A stretch of DNA of 64,000 bases from Aurantiacibacter arachoides (GCF_009827335.1 NZ_WTYH01000001.1:62001-126000); one strand, 5' to 3'; positions 19,357-28,595 are shown, counted from the stretch's first letter. Numbers and translations: made by a program. Notes: generated by a model from the sequence alone, not told the origin.

Positions 19357-20946
19357 ATGCAGACCGATCACCAGCCCGAACCTATCCTGCCTGACTCCAT
19401 CCTGATCGTCGATTTCGGCAGCCAGGTAACCCAGCTCATCGCGCGCCGGGTGCGCGAGGCGGGGGTCTATTCCGAAATCGCGCCTTTCACGCTTGCCGAG
19501 GAAGCCTTCCGACGGATGCGGCCCAAGGGCATCATCCTGTCCGGTTCACCCGCCGGCGTGCCCGAGGATGGCAGCCCGCGCGCGCCGCAGATGCTGTTCG
19601 ATGCGGGTGTGCCGATACTGGGCATCTGTTACGGCCAGCAGGTGATGAGCCACCAGCTCGGCGGCAAGGTGGAGCCGGGCAACCAGGGCGAATGGGAAGG
19701 CGAATTCGGCCGCGCCTACATCACCGTTACCAAGGGCTGCGCCTTGTTCGAGGGCCTGTGGCAGGTCGGTGACCGGCATCAGGTGTGGATGAGCCACGGC
19801 GACAAGGTAACGCAGTTCGCCCCCGGGTTCGAGATCGTCGCCACCAGCGACGGCGCGCCCTTTGCCGTCATCGCGGACGAAGCGCGCCGCTTTTACGGCA
19901 CCCAGTTCCACCCGGAGGTCGTCCACACACCCGATGGCGGCAGGCTGCTGGCAAACTTCGTCCACCGCGTCTGCGGCCTTGCCGGCGACTGGACAATGGC
20001 CGCCTATCGCGACACCAAGGTTGCCGAGATCCGCGCGCAGGTTGGCGACGGGCGAGTGATCTGCGGCTTGTCCGGCGGGGTCGACAGCTCGGTCGCCGCG
20101 ATCCTCATCCACGAGGCGATCGGCGAGCAACTGACCTGCGTGTTCGTCGACCACGGCCTGCTGCGCATGAACGAGCGCGAGCAGGTCGAGACCATGTTCC
20201 GCGACCATTACAACATCCCGCTGGTGGTGGTGGATGCGCAGGAGCGCTTCATGGCCGGCCTTGCGGGAGAGACCGATCCCGAGAAGAAGCGCAAGTTCAT
20301 CGGCGCGGAATTCATCGAGGTGTTCGAGGAGGAAGCGCGCAAGATCGGCGGCGCGGAATTCCTGGCGCAGGGCACGCTCTACCCTGACGTGATCGAGAGC
20401 GTTTCGTTCACCGGTGGCCCCAGCGTGACGATCAAGAGCCACCACAATGTCGGCGGGCTTCCCGCCCGCATGAACATGAAGCTGGTCGAACCCTTGCGCG
20501 AGCTGTTCAAGGACGAGGTTCGCGATCTCGGCCGCGAGCTTGGCCTGCCGGACATGTTCGTGGGCCGCCACCCTTTCCCCGGACCAGGCCTCGCCATCCG
20601 CATCCCCGGCGAGGTGACGCAGGAGCGATGCGACATCCTGCGCAAGGCCGATGCGGTCTATCTGGAGGAGATCCGCAACGCCGGCCTCTACGATGCGATC
20701 TGGCAGGCCTTTGCCGTATTGCTGCCGGTGCGCACGGTCGGCGTGATGGGCGACTATCGCACCTACGACAGCGTCTGCGCCCTGCGCGCCGTCACCAGCA
20801 CCGACGGCATGACGGCAGACGTCTATCCCTTTGATGCCGCCTTCCTCACCCAATGTGCCACGCGCATCGTCAACGAGGTGAAGGGCATCAATCGGGTGGT
20901 CTACGACTATACCAGCAAGCCGCCGGGCACGATCGAGTGGGAGTAG
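19357..20946 (+). CDS. guaA: GMP synthase (glutamine-hydrolysing)
   Basis: Converts XMP to GMP with ATP and glutamine, the last step of guanine nucleotide synthesis. The 529-residue protein has an N-terminal class I glutamine amidotransferase (nucleophile cysteine in ILGICYGQQ, then QFHPEV with the catalytic His and Glu), the ATP-pyrophosphatase P-loop ([13 protein letters not shown]), and the C-terminal dimerisation domain ending [14 protein letters not shown]. The ATG at 19357 ([21 protein letters not shown]) is the likely start because the conserved amidotransferase begins about 15 residues on. It appears to be a stand-alone gene; the DUF268 remnant follows by 17 bp. Confidence 0.96.
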   Translation: MQTDHQPEPILPDSILIVDFGSQVTQLIARRVREAGVYSEIAPFTLAEEAFRRMRPKGIILSGSPAGVPEDGSPRAPQMLFDAGVPILGICYGQQVMSHQLGGKVEPGNQGEWEGEFGRAYITVTKGCALFEGLWQVGDRHQVWMSHGDKVTQFAPGFEIVATSDGAPFAVIADEARRFYGTQFHPEVVHTPDGGRLLANFVHRVCGLAGDWTMAAYRDTKVAEIRAQVGDGRVICGLSGGVDSSVAAILIHEAIGEQLTCVFVDHGLLRMNEREQVETMFRDHYNIPLVVVDAQERFMAGLAGETDPEKKRKFIGAEFIEVFEEEARKIGGAEFLAQGTLYPDVIESVSFTGGPSVTIKSHHNVGGLPARMNMKLVEPLRELFKDEVRDLGRELGLPDMFVGRHPFPGPGLAIRIPGEVTQERCDILRKADAVYLEEIRNAGLYDAIWQAFAVLLPVRTVGVMGDYRTYDSVCALRAVTSTDGMTADVYPFDAAFLTQCATRIVNEVKGINRVVYDYTSKPPGTIEWE

Positions 20947-20963
20947 GATAGATAGAGCGCGAC

Positions 20964-21743
20964 ATGACGCAGAAAGCCAATTCGCTGCGGCGATCATTGA
21001 AGATGCTGTTCAACGGTATCGGCGTTAATCCGGGCCGTGTCAGGGCCCTGAAGAATTACCGCAAGTATCGCGCCCAATGTGAAGAGTTTCTGCGCCAGGG
21101 CGGGACGATCACGGGCAACTCGATGATCCTGTATGACTTTGCCGACAACGCTGGCACGGCAAGCGGAGACTATTTCCACCAGGACCTGTTGGTGGCCAAA
21201 CTAGTCTTCGAGGCACAGCCGCGGCGGCATATCGACGTCGCTTCACGGGTCGATGGGTTCGTAGCTCAACTGGCCTGTTTTCGCGAGGTCGAGGTCGTCG
21301 ACGTTCGCCCCCTTCCGCCCTCGGTTCACACCAACATCAAGTTCGTTCAGGTGGACCTCACCCGGCCCCAGTAACTTGGCAAGGCGGATTCTGTCTCGTG
21401 CTTGCACGCCATCGAGCATTTCGGACTGGGCCGTTATTTCGATCCCATCGATGTCGACGGGCACAACAAGGGTGTGCACAACCTCATCGACCTGACGGAG
21501 GTTGGCGGGCGTCTCTACCTGAGCTTCCCGATCGGCCGCGCCGACGAGGTGCAGTTCAACGAGCAGCGGGTGTTCCATCCCAACTGGATCCTGCGGCACC
21601 CCGGGATTGCCCAAACAATGAAGCTGGTGCGCTTCGACTATGTCGACGACCAGGGAGACCTGCACCTTGATTGCGCTATCGAGGGGAAGGCTCTCGATCT
21701 CGATTACGGATGCGGGATATTTACCTTCGAAAAGCTTCGATGA
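20964..21743 (+). pseudogene. DUF268 family gene interrupted by one in-frame stop codon
   Basis: The reading frame starting at 20964 (MTQKANSLRRSLKMLF) encodes the first half of a DUF268 protein (HIDVASRVDGFVAQLACF, EVVDVRPLP) and stops at TAA 21372-21374. The same frame continues without any shift with LGKADSVSCLHAIEHFGLGRYFDPIDVDGHNKG and RLYLSFPIGR to 21743, which is the expected second half of the family. With that one codon read through, the protein would have 259 residues and complete conserved blocks. DUF268 proteins look like class I methyltransferases and are common in surface-polysaccharide loci. Either a recent nonsense mutation, a sequencing error, or readthrough; base composition is lower in GC than the neighbours, hinting at transfer. 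Confidence 0.85.
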
Positions 21744-21791
21744 GGCAAGGGCGGACTTCTTTCTGGCGTCTCTTCCCCCATCTTGCGACGC

Positions 21792-22505
21792 ATGTTGCAG
21801 CTCGACTTCGGTACCGATCCACGCACCGATCGGCTGGCGCGCATCCATGCCGCGTTGATCGCTGCCTTTGGCCGGATCGAACGGCCCGACGAACGGCGCA
21901 AGGACCCGGTCTGGACGCTGGTGCAGGGGGTCATCGGGGCGCAGACCCGGACGCCCGTCTCCAACGCCTCCACCGACGCCCTGCGCGACGCCTTTGGCAC
22001 CTGGCAGGGCGTCGCCGATGCCGAGCTTGCGGATATCGCCGCCGTGCTTGCCAACCAGACCTTTCCCGCTGTCGCGGCGGAGCGCATCCGCGCGTGCTTT
22101 TGCGCCATCATCGCCCAGCGCGGGGCAGTGGACCTGCGGCACTTGTCCAATCTTCCCGATGACGCGGCGATGGACTGGCTGCAGAAGCTGCCTGGCGTGG
22201 GGCGCAAGATCGCCGCGGGGGTGATGAACACCAGCCTGTTCGCCCGGCGCGCGCTGGTGATCGACGGGCACCATCGCCGGGTAATGCAGCGCACCGGCCT
22301 CGTCCCCCCGCGTGCCGATACGGCCCGTGCCTATGACGTGCTCATGCCGCTGCTGCCCGCCGAATGGAGCGCCGCCGCCATCGACGAGCATCACCTGCTG
22401 GTGAAGCGGCTGGGGCAGGTCCACTGCCGCCCCAGCGTGGCGCACTGCCATCGTTGCCCGATTGCCCCTTGCTGCGACACCGGCCGAGGGCGTGCGCCTG
22501 GGTAA
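21792..22505 (+). CDS. Endonuclease III-like DNA glycosylase with iron-sulfur cluster (divergent paralogue)
   Basis: A 237-residue HhH-GPD superfamily protein. It keeps the helix-hairpin-helix LPGVGRKIAAGV with the lysine nucleophile position, the catalytic aspartate in VIDGHHRRVMQRTG, and a C-terminal 4Fe-4S cysteine set (CRPSVAHCHRCPIAPCC, spacing C-x6-C-x2-C-x5-C). The N-terminus (VWTLVQGVIGAQTRTPVSNAS) differs from classical Nth (LLSAQ...), so lesion specificity may differ. A more typical nth lies 1.2 kb downstream, with an alkene reductase between. The ATG at 21792 is preferred over the TTG at 21783. Confidence 0.82.
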   Translation: MLQLDFGTDPRTDRLARIHAALIAAFGRIERPDERRKDPVWTLVQGVIGAQTRTPVSNASTDALRDAFGTWQGVADAELADIAAVLANQTFPAVAAERIRACFCAIIAQRGAVDLRHLSNLPDDAAMDWLQKLPGVGRKIAAGVMNTSLFARRALVIDGHHRRVMQRTGLVPPRADTARAYDVLMPLLPAEWSAAAIDEHHLLVKRLGQVHCRPSVAHCHRCPIAPCCDTGRGRAPG

Positions 22506-22564
22506 TGGGGAACGCTCCCCACCGTATTCGAGTTGCCATACAAAACCTATATTCCGGAGTTTCC

Positions 22565-23722
22565 ATGACCGATCGCAAGCCCAGCAAACCCGACCTCTCG
22601 CCGCTGTTCGACAGCGTGACACTGGGCGCTATCGAAGCCCGCAACCGTATCGTCATGGCCCCGCTCACCCGGGCCCGGTCCGAACGGCTGGAGGCTACGC
22701 AGACCGGGCTTCACGCCCTGTATTACGCGCAGCGCGCAGGCGCAGGCCTGATCGTTTCGGAGGCGACGCAGATAAGCCGGCAGGGGCAGGGCTATGCCTG
22801 GACGCCCGGCATCTTTACCGCAGAACAGGTGGAAAGCTGGAAGCCGGTAACCGACGCGGTCCACAACGCCGGCGGGCGGATCGTGTGCCAGTTGTGGCAC
22901 GTGGGCGCGGTAAGCCACCCGGTGTTCCAGCCGGACGAGGGCCAACCCGTTTCCTCCAGCGCCTGGACGCCCGAGGGTGAGGCGTTCGTCGGCGACCGCC
23001 ACCCCGACGGCCCGCAGGTGCCCTTTACCGAGGCGCGCGCCATAACGCTGGACGAGATCGAAGGCGTGCTCGAGGATTATCACAATGCCGCACGCTGCGC
23101 CGCGCAGGCGGGGTTCGACGGGGTGGAGCTGCATGCGGCCAACGGCTATCTGATCGACCAGTTCATGCGCACCGGCGTAAACCGCCGCGAGGACGATTAC
23201 GGCGGCAGCCTCGACAACCGTTTGCGCCTGCTGGGCCAGGCAGTGGAGGCGATCACCGCCGAGCTGCCGGCGGACCGCGTGGGCGTGCGCCTGACCCCCA
23301 TCGGCGGTGCGGGTGGCAGTGCGGACGAGAACCCCGCGGAAACCTACCCGGCAGCCGCGAAGCTGCTGGCCGGACGCGGACTGGCCTACCTGCACACCGT
23401 GCGCGCGACCGATCACGGCGGGGCGGACGGCGAGAAGAGCGAAGGCGACGCGATCATCCACGCCATGCGCAAGGCGTTCGACGGCACGTTCATCGCCAAC
23501 GGCAACTTCACGCCGGAACAGGCCGCGCGCTGGATTGCGCAGGGCCATGCCGATGCCGTCGCCTTTGGCCGCCTGTTCATCGCCAATCCCGATCTGCCGG
23601 GGCGCATCGCCGCCGGTGGCCCCTACAACGAACCCGATCCCGCCACCTTCTACGGCGGCGGCATGAAGGGCTACACCGACTATCCGAGCCTGGAAAAGGT
23701 GGACGATCCGCTGCCGTGCTGA
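22565..23722 (+). CDS. Alkene reductase, Old Yellow Enzyme family (NADH:flavin oxidoreductase)
   Basis: An FMN-dependent ene-reductase of 385 residues that reduces activated C=C bonds or nitro compounds. The FMN-barrel features are clear: IVMAPLTRARSE at the N-terminus, GLIVSEATQISRQGQGYAWTPGI, CQLWHVGAVSH, FDGVELHAANGYLIDQFMR (with the substrate-binding His/Asn pair), NRREDDYGGSLDNRLRL and FGRLFIANPDLPGRI. The pattern is closest to the NemA/xenobiotic reductase branch. The physiological substrate is unknown. CGGAG lies upstream of the ATG at 22565. Its end overlaps the GTG start of nth by seven bases, so the two are probably co-expressed. Confidence 0.92.
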   Translation: MTDRKPSKPDLSPLFDSVTLGAIEARNRIVMAPLTRARSERLEATQTGLHALYYAQRAGAGLIVSEATQISRQGQGYAWTPGIFTAEQVESWKPVTDAVHNAGGRIVCQLWHVGAVSHPVFQPDEGQPVSSSAWTPEGEAFVGDRHPDGPQVPFTEARAITLDEIEGVLEDYHNAARCAAQAGFDGVELHAANGYLIDQFMRTGVNRREDDYGGSLDNRLRLLGQAVEAITAELPADRVGVRLTPIGGAGGSADENPAETYPAAAKLLAGRGLAYLHTVRATDHGGADGEKSEGDAIIHAMRKAFDGTFIANGNFTPEQAARWIAQGHADAVAFGRLFIANPDLPGRIAAGGPYNEPDPATFYGGGMKGYTDYPSLEKVDDPLPC

Positions 23723-24375
23723 CCTCGGCCGCGGTCGAGGAGGTATTCAGCCGCCTTTCGCGCGCCATGCCCGGGCGCACGAAAGACGCCAAGGGACCCA
23801 AGGGCCAGCCGGATGCCTTTCGGTCCTGCATATCGTGCATGCTTTCGGCCCAGTCGCTCGACCGCAATACCGCCGCGGCGGCGGCGGCACTGTTCGCGCT
23901 GGCGAGGACACCGCGCGCGATGCTGGCGCTCAGCGACGAGGCAATCGCGGCCGCCATCAAGCCGTGCGGCCTCTACAACACGAAGACGCGCAACATCCGC
24001 CGGTTCTGCGAGGTGTTGCTGGCCGAGCACGGCGGCACGGTGCCGGCGACACGCGAGGGGCTGCTTGCGCTCCCCGGCATCGGCCGCAAGTGCGCCGACA
24101 TCGTGATGAGCTTCACCTTCGGGGCGGACGTGATCGCGGTCGATACCCACGTCCACCGCGTGTGCAACCGCATCGGGCTGACGCAAGCAAAGACCGCCGA
24201 CCGCACCGCCGAGCAGTTGGAGGCGCGCAGCCCGGCCTGGGCCTTGCGCGACGGGCATTTCTGGTTGATCCAGCTGGGCAAGCGTATCTGCCACGCGCGC
24301 TCGCCCCGGTGCGAGGTGTGCCCGGTGCAGGACCTGTGCGAATATTACGCCGCGACGGCCAAGGACATTGCATGA
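23716..24375 (+). CDS. nth: Endonuclease III (DNA glycosylase/AP lyase)
   Basis: Removes oxidised pyrimidines and cleaves abasic sites in base excision repair. The 219-residue protein has CISCMLSAQSLDRNT, LYNTKTRNIRRFCEVLL, the helix-hairpin-helix LPGIGRKCADIVMSF with the catalytic lysine, VDTHVHRVCNRIGL with the catalytic aspartate, and the 4Fe-4S cysteines in CHARSPRCEVCPVQDLC. GTG at 23716 starts inside the last codons of the alkene reductase gene. Its stop overlaps the ATG of the next gene (ATGA). The stretch AKGPKGQPDAFRSC before the LSAQ helix is slightly longer than in E. coli Nth. Confidence 0.92.
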   Translation: MLTSAAVEEVFSRLSRAMPGRTKDAKGPKGQPDAFRSCISCMLSAQSLDRNTAAAAAALFALARTPRAMLALSDEAIAAAIKPCGLYNTKTRNIRRFCEVLLAEHGGTVPATREGLLALPGIGRKCADIVMSFTFGADVIAVDTHVHRVCNRIGLTQAKTADRTAEQLEARSPAWALRDGHFWLIQLGKRICHARSPRCEVCPVQDLCEYYAATAKDIA

Positions 24376-25157
24376 GCTGGGACGATTATTTTGCCGAGGA
24401 CGCCGGCGCCGCCGAGGCGGAAGCGCGGGGCAAGTCGCGCACGCTGACCGTGGGCTGGACGGTCAAGTGGCCGGGCAACGGCAGTGCGATCTGGGCGCCG
24501 CCGCACGGGTTCAGCCGGTCCGATCGCAAGGCCGCGAGCGCCAAGTCGATCCAGGCCTGCCCCGCCGCGATCGACTTCGACCGGCGGCATTTCGTCATCC
24601 CCTGCCCGGTGGACATCACGCTGGCCTTTCAGCGCAACGCGCAGGGGCAGATCCAGTTGACCGATGTGGATGGCGAACAGTCGGCCATGCGGCCACAGGG
24701 GCGCGCCAACCTGTTCATCGTGCAGCCGCCCGGCGAATGGCGCGATCCCGATCGCCCGATCATCCAGTTCACGGCGCCCTACGTCTTCGTGGCGGACGAG
24801 CCCGCGTGGGTGGTGCAGACCGCGCCTTACCTGCACTGGTTTCCCGTGCCCCGCCCCGGCGTGCAGATGGGTGGGCGCTATCCCATTCACATCTGGCCGC
24901 GCCCGCTGGCCTGGGCGTTCGAATGGTACGACCTGTCGAAACCGCTGGTGCTGAAGCGCGGCGAGCCATGGTTCTACGTGGCGTTCGAGACCGAGAACCC
25001 GTCTGCCCGCGTGCGGCTGGTGGAGCAGGAGATGACGCCCGAGCTGGACAGCTACCTGGCCTCGATCACCGACGTCTCCAACTACGTCAACCGCACCTAC
25101 GGCCTGTTTGCCGAGGCGCAGCGCGCGCGACCGGCGAAGCTGCTCAGGCCGAAGTAG
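24372..25157 (+). CDS. Conserved protein of unknown function, tryptophan/proline-rich
   Basis: A 261-residue soluble protein that I cannot place in a named family. Visible features: acidic N-terminus (MSWDDYFAEDAGAAEAEARG), then a beta-rich body with many aromatic residues (VGWTVKWPGNGSAIWAPP, FIVQPPGEWRDPDRPIIQF, YLHWFPVPRPGVQMGGRYPIHIWPRPLAW, FEWYDLSKPLVLKRGEPWFYVAFE) and a helical C-terminus. The pattern recalls small proteins found near phage or peptide-modification genes, but this is not firm. The ATG overlaps the nth stop, so it belongs to the same transcription unit. Its stop abuts the stop of the convergent DUF924 gene. Confidence 0.75.
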   Translation: MSWDDYFAEDAGAAEAEARGKSRTLTVGWTVKWPGNGSAIWAPPHGFSRSDRKAASAKSIQACPAAIDFDRRHFVIPCPVDITLAFQRNAQGQIQLTDVDGEQSAMRPQGRANLFIVQPPGEWRDPDRPIIQFTAPYVFVADEPAWVVQTAPYLHWFPVPRPGVQMGGRYPIHIWPRPLAWAFEWYDLSKPLVLKRGEPWFYVAFETENPSARVRLVEQEMTPELDSYLASITDVSNYVNRTYGLFAEAQRARPAKLLRPK

Positions 25158-25712
25158 CTACCACGCGAAACCCGCCTCCACCGCGCGGTTCTCCGCCGGG
25201 GTGCTCTCACGACTAAGCACCGGGTTGCGATGCGGAAAGCGGCCGAACCGGGCGATCATGCGATGGTGGCTGCGCGCAAAGGCGAAGCTGCTGCCGCCGT
25301 TGATGCGAGCGAACAGGGCAAGCGACAGGCGCTGGTCGGCAATGTCCTCGCTATGCATCAATGGCATGGCGAGAAATTGCCGCTCCACGCCCGCCAATCG
25401 GGGAAGGAAACCCCTGCCGAGCGCGCCGTGGCACACTGCGCGTGCGAGCGGATCGCTGGCATAGGCGCGCGGGTCGTCGCGAAACAGGTTGCGGGGTATC
25501 TGGTCGAACAACAGTATCGCAGCCAGCGCGGTTTGCGGATCGTGCAGGAAACTGGCGGGCGGGCGCGATTGCAGCGCCTCCCACTCGCCCCGGAAACGCG
25601 CCTCCAGCATGGCGTCGATATGGTCGGAACCACCCCACCAGTCGGCGGGGCGCAACGTGTGAAACCAGACGTGCAGCAGGTCGGCAGCCCAGCGCCTCGG
25701 TGCCAGGCTCAT
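25158..25712 (-). CDS. DUF924 family protein
   Basis: A 184-residue all-helical protein with the conserved DUF924 blocks: LHVWF, WWGGSDHIDAMLEARF, LAAILLFDQIPRNLFRDDPRAYASD, FLAMPLMHSED, QRLSLALFARI and ARFGRFPHRNPVLSRESTPAE. The fold is TPR-like in solved members, and no enzymatic function is established. The two genes on either side converge or run parallel with short gaps; no operon is implied. The start gives the usual N-terminus; length is normal for the family. Confidence 0.87.
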   Translation of the reverse strand: MSLAPRRWAADLLHVWFHTLRPADWWGGSDHIDAMLEARFRGEWEALQSRPPASFLHDPQTALAAILLFDQIPRNLFRDDPRAYASDPLARAVCHGALGRGFLPRLAGVERQFLAMPLMHSEDIADQRLSLALFARINGGSSFAFARSHHRMIARFGRFPHRNPVLSRESTPAENRAVEAGFAW

Positions 25713-25731
25713 CTGTAGTCAGGCCCCGCTA

Positions 25732-26154
25732 TCACCCCGCGTCGACGCGGCGATAAGGCACGAAATCGTCGAGGAACAGGTTGCCGCTGAACATGCCCGA
25801 ACTGCGATCGACGGTGCGCATCGAATCATGACGGCACAGTTGCGAGCCGAACCGGTCGATGATCGGCACGTCCCAGGCGCCAAGGTTCTGCGGATTGCGC
25901 GCGCGGGCGACCCACATGGTGTCACCCTGGCGGTAGGCAAAGCCCACGTGCTCTACCACCCGCAGGCGGTTGGAATTGAACGTGGTGATGCAGGATTCAG
26001 GCTCGCCCGCGACTTCCCAGCCCTCGACCAGATCGGAAAAGGCGCGTTCCGAACGCTCGATCTCGCGGTCGCTCTGTGCAGCAGCGGGCACGGCGAGGGC
26101 GAATGCGGCGGTGGCGGTAAGCGCGGCGGTGAGGGTAGCGACGATCGTCTTCAT
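25732..26154 (-). CDS. Secreted protein of unknown function
   Basis: A 140-residue exported protein. The signal peptide MKTIVATLTAALTATAAFALAVPAAAQ ends in an AxA-Q signal peptidase I site. The mature part (IERSERAFSDLVEGWEVAGEPESCITTF, RVVEHVGFAYRQGDTMWVARARNP, FGSQLCRHDSMRTVDR) has two cysteines that could form a disulfide. Similar short periplasmic proteins are common in sphingomonads. AGGAGA sits just before the ATG at 26154; a longer frame starts at 26184 but lacks a leader-like N-terminus. Confidence 0.78.
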   Translation of the reverse strand: MKTIVATLTAALTATAAFALAVPAAAQSDREIERSERAFSDLVEGWEVAGEPESCITTFNSNRLRVVEHVGFAYRQGDTMWVARARNPQNLGAWDVPIIDRFGSQLCRHDSMRTVDRSSGMFSGNLFLDDFVPYRRVDAG

Positions 26155-26234
26155 CGTGATTCTCCTAGGGCCCATCGGTGGCATATTGCCACTTAACGCA
26201 GGCTGACCGCAACGGGTGCCCGGACCGGCGCGAA

Positions 26235-26477
26235 TCAGGCAGGGGCGCCGGTGACCGTTTCATCTTCCAGGCCGCCGCCATCGGCGGGTCCGCCGGCCAG
26301 CACGAAGCGCCGGTCGCAATAGCCGCAGTCGACGAAGCCCGACTCGTCGATCTCCATCCACACGCGCGGATGGCCCAGGCTGGCGGGCAGGTAATTCTCT
26401 CCGCCGCGGATGTCGCCCGCGCCGTCACACCACACGCGGTGCGTGGTGACGAGGGAGGTTTCGGGAGCTTCGATCAT
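26235..26477 (-). CDS. CHCC-type zinc-finger protein (NDUFS6-like)
   Basis: An 80-residue protein with the zf-CHCC pattern: VWCDG near residue 17, [10 protein letters not shown] with the histidine ligand, and [10 protein letters not shown] with the CxxC pair. This family includes the mitochondrial complex I accessory subunit NDUFS6 and small proteins encoded in most alphaproteobacteria, where the partner is likely complex I. It is divergent from the ABC ATPase gene, 54 bp apart. No complex I genes are in this window. Confidence 0.85.
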   Translation of the reverse strand: MIEAPETSLVTTHRVWCDGAGDIRGGENYLPASLGHPRVWMEIDESGFVDCGYCDRRFVLAGGPADGGGLEDETVTGAPA

Positions 26478-26531
26478 GGATCGCCCCTATCGCTTTGCGC
26501 TGTCCAAGCAAAGCCCCTAAGAGCGCGCGAC

Positions 26532-27491
26532 ATGTCCGACACCACAGCTCATGACACGGCGACTCCGGCCGCCATCGAAATCCGCAATCTCGTCAAGGAA
26601 TATGCCGGGACGGCAAAGGCCGAGCCCAAGCTGGCGCTGAAAGGTGTCAGCTTCGACGTGCCGCAGGGGCAGGTGTTCGGCCTGCTCGGCCCCAACGGCG
26701 CGGGCAAGTCCACCCTGATCAACATCATGGCGGGCCTGGTCAACAAGACCAGCGGCAGCATTGCCATCTGGGGTCACGACATCGACCGTGACCACCGCAA
26801 CGCCAAGCTTTCCATCGGCATCGTGCCGCAGGAAATCGTCTTCGATCCTTTCTTCACCCCGTTCGAGGTGCTGGAGAACCAGGGGGGCATGTACGGCATT
26901 GCCAGGCATCTGCGCCGCAGCGAGGAACTGCTGCGCGCCGTGCGGCTGGAGGACAAGCGCAACGCCTATGCCCGCACGCTGTCGGGCGGCATGAAGCGGC
27001 GGCTGCTGATCGCCAAGGCGATGGTCCATTCGCCGCCGATCCTGGTGCTGGACGAACCGACCGCGGGCGTGGACGTGGAACTGCGGCGCCAGCTGTGGGA
27101 ACTGGTCGGCGAGATGAACGCCGAGGGCGTGACCGTGGTGCTCACCACGCACTACCTGGAAGAGGCGGAGGAACTGTGCGAGCGCATCGCCATCATCAAC
27201 CACGGCGAACTCATCGCCAACAAGCCGACGCGCGAACTGGTCGGCATGATGGGCGAAAAGATCGTGCGCGTCAGCGTGGACAAGGACCTCGCCGGCCCGG
27301 TGATGGAGCCGGTCTTCCTGCGCGCCGAGGTGGTCGAGCCGCGCGTGCTGGAAATCACCTACGACAAGGGCACGACCAGCGCCGGCCAGGTGCTCGCGCT
27401 GGTGCAGCAGCACGGCTACGCGATCGAGGACGTCACCACGCGCGAGGCTGACCTGGAGGACGTGTTCGTCCAGCTGACAGCAGGAAGCTGA
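26532..27491 (+). CDS. ABC transporter ATP-binding protein, YadG/CcmA type, without adjacent permease
   Basis: A 319-residue ATPase of the ABC-2 exporter class. It carries Walker A (LLGPNGAGKSTLIN), Q-loop (IVPQEIVFDPF), signature LSGGMKRRLLIAKAM, Walker B VLVLDEPTAGVDVELR and switch TTHYLEEAEELCERIAI. The family member YadG works with the membrane protein YadH encoded next to it. Here the next gene is on the opposite strand and encodes no membrane protein, so the permease must be elsewhere or the gene has been separated. The ATG at 26532 follows a divergent small gene. Substrate unknown. Confidence 0.88.
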   Translation: MSDTTAHDTATPAAIEIRNLVKEYAGTAKAEPKLALKGVSFDVPQGQVFGLLGPNGAGKSTLINIMAGLVNKTSGSIAIWGHDIDRDHRNAKLSIGIVPQEIVFDPFFTPFEVLENQGGMYGIARHLRRSEELLRAVRLEDKRNAYARTLSGGMKRRLLIAKAMVHSPPILVLDEPTAGVDVELRRQLWELVGEMNAEGVTVVLTTHYLEEAEELCERIAIINHGELIANKPTRELVGMMGEKIVRVSVDKDLAGPVMEPVFLRAEVVEPRVLEITYDKGTTSAGQVLALVQQHGYAIEDVTTREADLEDVFVQLTAGS

Positions 27492-27536
27492 CCCTCGGAC
27501 GCCGATGGTGAGGCAGGGTCGCTGGCGGCTCGCGCC

Positions 27537-28553
27537 TCAGTCTGCTCCCTCGGCGCGCCAGAACCGGCCGGTGGCATAGATTTTCAGGCGCCAGGGCTCG
27601 CCCTCGGCATAGACCACGACCTCGTCGGTGCGGATCATCCTGCCATCCGGGTCGTCACCAACGAAGCCGAGCTGCGCAGTCAGGCCGGCAAAATGGCGGA
27701 GCAGGCAGTCGGCGGCAATCTCCACGAGCGGCGCATCGGGCTGGCGCAGGTCCACGAACACAGGGGTCCCGCCCGGCGCGCGCGCTTCCAGCCAGGGGCG
27801 CACCGCGTCCTCCAGCCCGGCCACGTCGCCGCGCTCCACCAGCGCCTTCAGGGACTTCTCGCGCTCCTGCCAGCCGTGCAGCGCCAGCGGGCGGCGCTGC
27901 TGCGGCAACGCGGCATCCTCTCGCGAGATCAGCCGCAGCATCCCGCCACCCGCGCCCACCGCGCCGGCCAGTGGCGCCGCAAAGATTTCTTCGCGCAGGA
28001 GACGGCGATGGATGGCTTCGCGATCCGGCTCGGGCGGCAGGCTGAGCGAAGTCCAGCCGTTGCCGTCGCTGGCGATGAACCACGTGCCCGGCAGGCCCCA
28101 GATCCATACCGTTGCGTGATCGGGCAGCAGCAATTCCAGCGCAGGCAGCGCGTCGCTCATGCACATGACGACGCCGGTATCCTGCCGGTCGTAGCCGAAG
28201 GTAATCGCGTCATCGCCCTCGGCCACCAGCCATAGCATGTCGGCCACCTGATCGGCCCGGCGGGCGCGGGCGAACTCGGCCTCGCCCGGCAACGGGGGAT
28301 GGCGGAACCACGCGGCCTCGCGATAGATCTCGACGACGGCGGCGGGCGGAGATGCTTCCCACACGATGTCGTTCGCGCCGGTCACCAGCCATGGCGGCGT
28401 CCAGATGCCGGATGGCGCAGGCCGATGCGGCACGCCCAGCTCGCGCAACGCGGGGATGACGTCGCCGCGAACGCCCGCTGGCGCATCCGCGCGCGGGTCG
28501 CGGCGGGCGGCATCGCGGCGGGCGGCGATCTCCTGGCGGCGAGCGGGATCCAT
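27537..28553 (-). CDS. Conserved protein of unknown function
   Basis: A soluble protein of about 338 residues. The N-terminal 30 residues are basic and alanine-rich (MDPARRQEIAARRDAARRD); the body contains short recurring tryptophan/proline motifs (GIWTPPWLVTGANDIVWEAS, TVWIWGLPGTWFIASDGNGWTSLSLPP) and a C-terminal stretch (MIRTDEVVVYAEGEPWRLKIYATGRFW). No signal peptide, membrane segment or known catalytic motif is seen. I do not recognise the family. ATG at 28553 is preferred to 28565. It is divergent from nadB. Confidence 0.7.
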   Translation of the reverse strand: MDPARRQEIAARRDAARRDPRADAPAGVRGDVIPALRELGVPHRPAPSGIWTPPWLVTGANDIVWEASPPAAVVEIYREAAWFRHPPLPGEAEFARARRADQVADMLWLVAEGDDAITFGYDRQDTGVVMCMSDALPALELLLPDHATVWIWGLPGTWFIASDGNGWTSLSLPPEPDREAIHRRLLREEIFAAPLAGAVGAGGGMLRLISREDAALPQQRRPLALHGWQEREKSLKALVERGDVAGLEDAVRPWLEARAPGGTPVFVDLRQPDAPLVEIAADCLLRHFAGLTAQLGFVGDDPDGRMIRTDEVVVYAEGEPWRLKIYATGRFWRAEGAD

Positions 28554-28595
28554 GCCCCCTTGCACACCGCCCCGCGCGCGTGTTCAAGCGAAAAT

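Noticed and set aside
21360..21402. Programmed frameshift in the DUF268 gene
   Set aside because: Both halves are in the same frame; only a stop codon intervenes, so no frameshift is needed.
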